Shown here piece by piece: positions 63,166-64,000 of a DNA stretch of 64,000 nt. Position 1 is the stretch's first letter; each line of letters opens with the position of its first letter. This DNA comes from Gemmatimonadota bacterium. Its GTDB lineage: Bacteria > Gemmatimonadota > Gemmatimonadetes > Palauibacterales > Palauibacteraceae. The position numbers were made by a program, and so were the translations under genes. The DNA lies in contig JAJDUL010000043.1 of the NCBI GenBank assembly GCA_022826685.1, positions 53,602-117,601 of the forward strand. Direction: 5' to 3'. The notes under the pieces are model-generated. The model saw only the letters and a program-made list of their open reading frames with translations. It searched no databases and was not told the DNA's origin.

Positions 63166-64000
63166 ATGGAGAGACTGTCACAACTTTGGACCGAAGCGGT
63201 CGCCTTCATGGCTCCGCGCTGGCTGCCCAGCCTCATCGTGATCGCGGTCGCCGGACTCGTCTACCTCGTGGCGCTGATGGTCCTGGGCCGCGCGCAGAGG
63301 CACTGGGTCACGCGCACCGAGACGCAGCTCGACGATCTGGCCGTGCGGCTGCTCCGCCAGGTTCTGCTGCTCTCGAGCGGAGCCCTGGCCGTCTGGCGCC
63401 TGCTGGACATCTGGGCCCTGCCCACCGCGGCCCAGTGGGTCTACGCCATCTGGATCGGCCTCCTCTTCTTCCCCTTGAGCCGCTTCATCGGGGACCTCCT
63501 GACGGCGGTCGAGGCCGAGGTCGTCTCCCGCACCTCGACGCCGCTCGACAAGACGGCGCTCCCGATGATCAACAAGGCGATCCGCTTCGCGGTCGTCGCG
63601 CTCGGCGTCGTCCTCGCGCTGGCGGAGCTGGGCATCAACATCGCGCCCCTCCTCGCCGGCGCCGGCGTCATGGGCCTCGCCCTTTCGCTCGCCGCCAAGG
63701 ACACGCTCTCCAACGTGATCGCGGGCGTGCTCCTCATCGTCGACCGCCCCTTCCAGGTCGGTGACCGGATCGAACTCTGGACCGCACCCAACGAGACGGG
63801 ATCCTGGGGCGACGTGATCGAGATCGGGCTCCGGGCCACGAAGATCCGGAATCCCGACAATCTCGTCGTCGTCGTCCCGAACAGTCAGCTCATGCAGCGC
63901 GACATCGTCAACTACACGATGTCCGGCCAGGACATCCGGCTCCGAATCCCGTTCTCGGTCGCCTACGAATCGGACATCGAGCGGGCCAAGTCGCTGCTGG
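63166..64000 (+). CDS. MscS-family mechanosensitive channel (3' end beyond window)
   Basis: The first 278 residues of an MscS-like channel; the frame runs off the window end. Three or more membrane helices lead to the pore helix region AGVMGLALSLAAKDTLSNVIAG, followed by VDRPFQVGDRIEL and the beta domain with VVVPNSQLMQRDIVNYT, hallmarks of MscS. ATG 63166 has a gaggcgagg purine run just upstream. It opens under membrane tension to release solutes on osmotic down-shock. Confidence 0.92.
   Translation, partial: MERLSQLWTEAVAFMAPRWLPSLIVIAVAGLVYLVALMVLGRAQRHWVTRTETQLDDLAVRLLRQVLLLSSGALAVWRLLDIWALPTAAQWVYAIWIGLLFFPLSRFIGDLLTAVEAEVVSRTSTPLDKTALPMINKAIRFAVVALGVVLALAELGINIAPLLAGAGVMGLALSLAAKDTLSNVIAGVLLIVDRPFQVGDRIELWTAPNETGSWGDVIEIGLRATKIRNPDNLVVVVPNSQLMQRDIVNYTMSGQDIRLRIPFSVAYESDIERAKSLL

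Noticed and set aside
1..64000. tRNA or rRNA genes, insertion sequences and prophage
   Set aside because: I looked for cloverleaf-like T-loop patterns, transposase motifs and terminal inverted repeats and saw none I could support. A covariance-model scan would be decisive.

Overview
The window is very GC-rich and almost fully coding, with genes on both strands. It reads like a Gram-negative heterotroph. There is a TonB-dependent receptor, an RND pump permease, several lipoprotein signals, a PBP1-type enzyme and many secreted peptidases and amidohydrolases. This gene mix, a eukaryotic-type branched-chain aminotransferase, secreted 6-bladed propellers and frequent TTG/GTG starts recall Gemmatimonadota, but no rRNA or phylogenetic marker is present, so that placement is an inference. 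Both ends cut a gene: a spermidine-synthase-like membrane protein on the left and an MscS channel on the right. I saw no tRNA, rRNA, CRISPR array, insertion sequence or prophage.

Layout. 1-9.8 kb: amidohydrolase, MpaB/Lcp-type oxygenase, lone RND permease, squalene-synthase-like enzyme and M24 peptidase. 10-18 kb: aminotransferase with an overlapping outer-membrane barrel gene, a coupled trio (FAD oxidoreductase, lipoprotein hydrolase, SRPBCC protein) and an M1 aminopeptidase. 18-32 kb: two paralogous amidohydrolases, a VapB-like antitoxin without a toxin, a nuclease-like protein, an SDR, a YjbQ-like protein, IlvE, then a plus-strand operon of amidohydrolase, S9 peptidase, propeller and YfcC-type carrier. 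32-40 kb: a coiled-coil membrane protein behind a 9-codon ORF, a metzincin-like protease and three tandem serine-hydrolase lipoproteins. 40-47.5 kb: Spy-like protein, an EamA/APC/M20 operon, and an ECF sigma operon (sigma, anti-sigma, YbjQ, hydrolase). 47.9-54.7 kb: the histidine operon. 54.8-64 kb: threonine dehydratase-like enzyme, solute-binding protein, TonB receptor, PBP1, ZIP-like protein, DUF411 lipoprotein and MscS.

The most notable region is the histidine operon. On the minus strand it runs hisG, hisC, hisB, hisH, hisF and then one 864-residue reading frame joining HisA, HisI, HisE and HisD. Every junction overlaps. Upstream lies a complete attenuator in sequence: a TTGACA promoter element, a 20-codon leader ORF with a His-Tyr-Tyr-Tyr-His cluster, a possible antiterminator at the end of that ORF, and an intrinsic terminator with eight U. 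No histidinol-phosphate phosphatase is present.

A second window-wide theme is four-base NTGA stop/start overlap. ATGA, GTGA, TTGA and probably CTGA all occur, so coupled genes here appear to tolerate any first base of the start codon. A third theme is extracellular peptide and amino-acid use: M1, M20, M24, S9 and metzincin-type peptidases, amidohydrolases, and APC, EamA and YfcC carriers.
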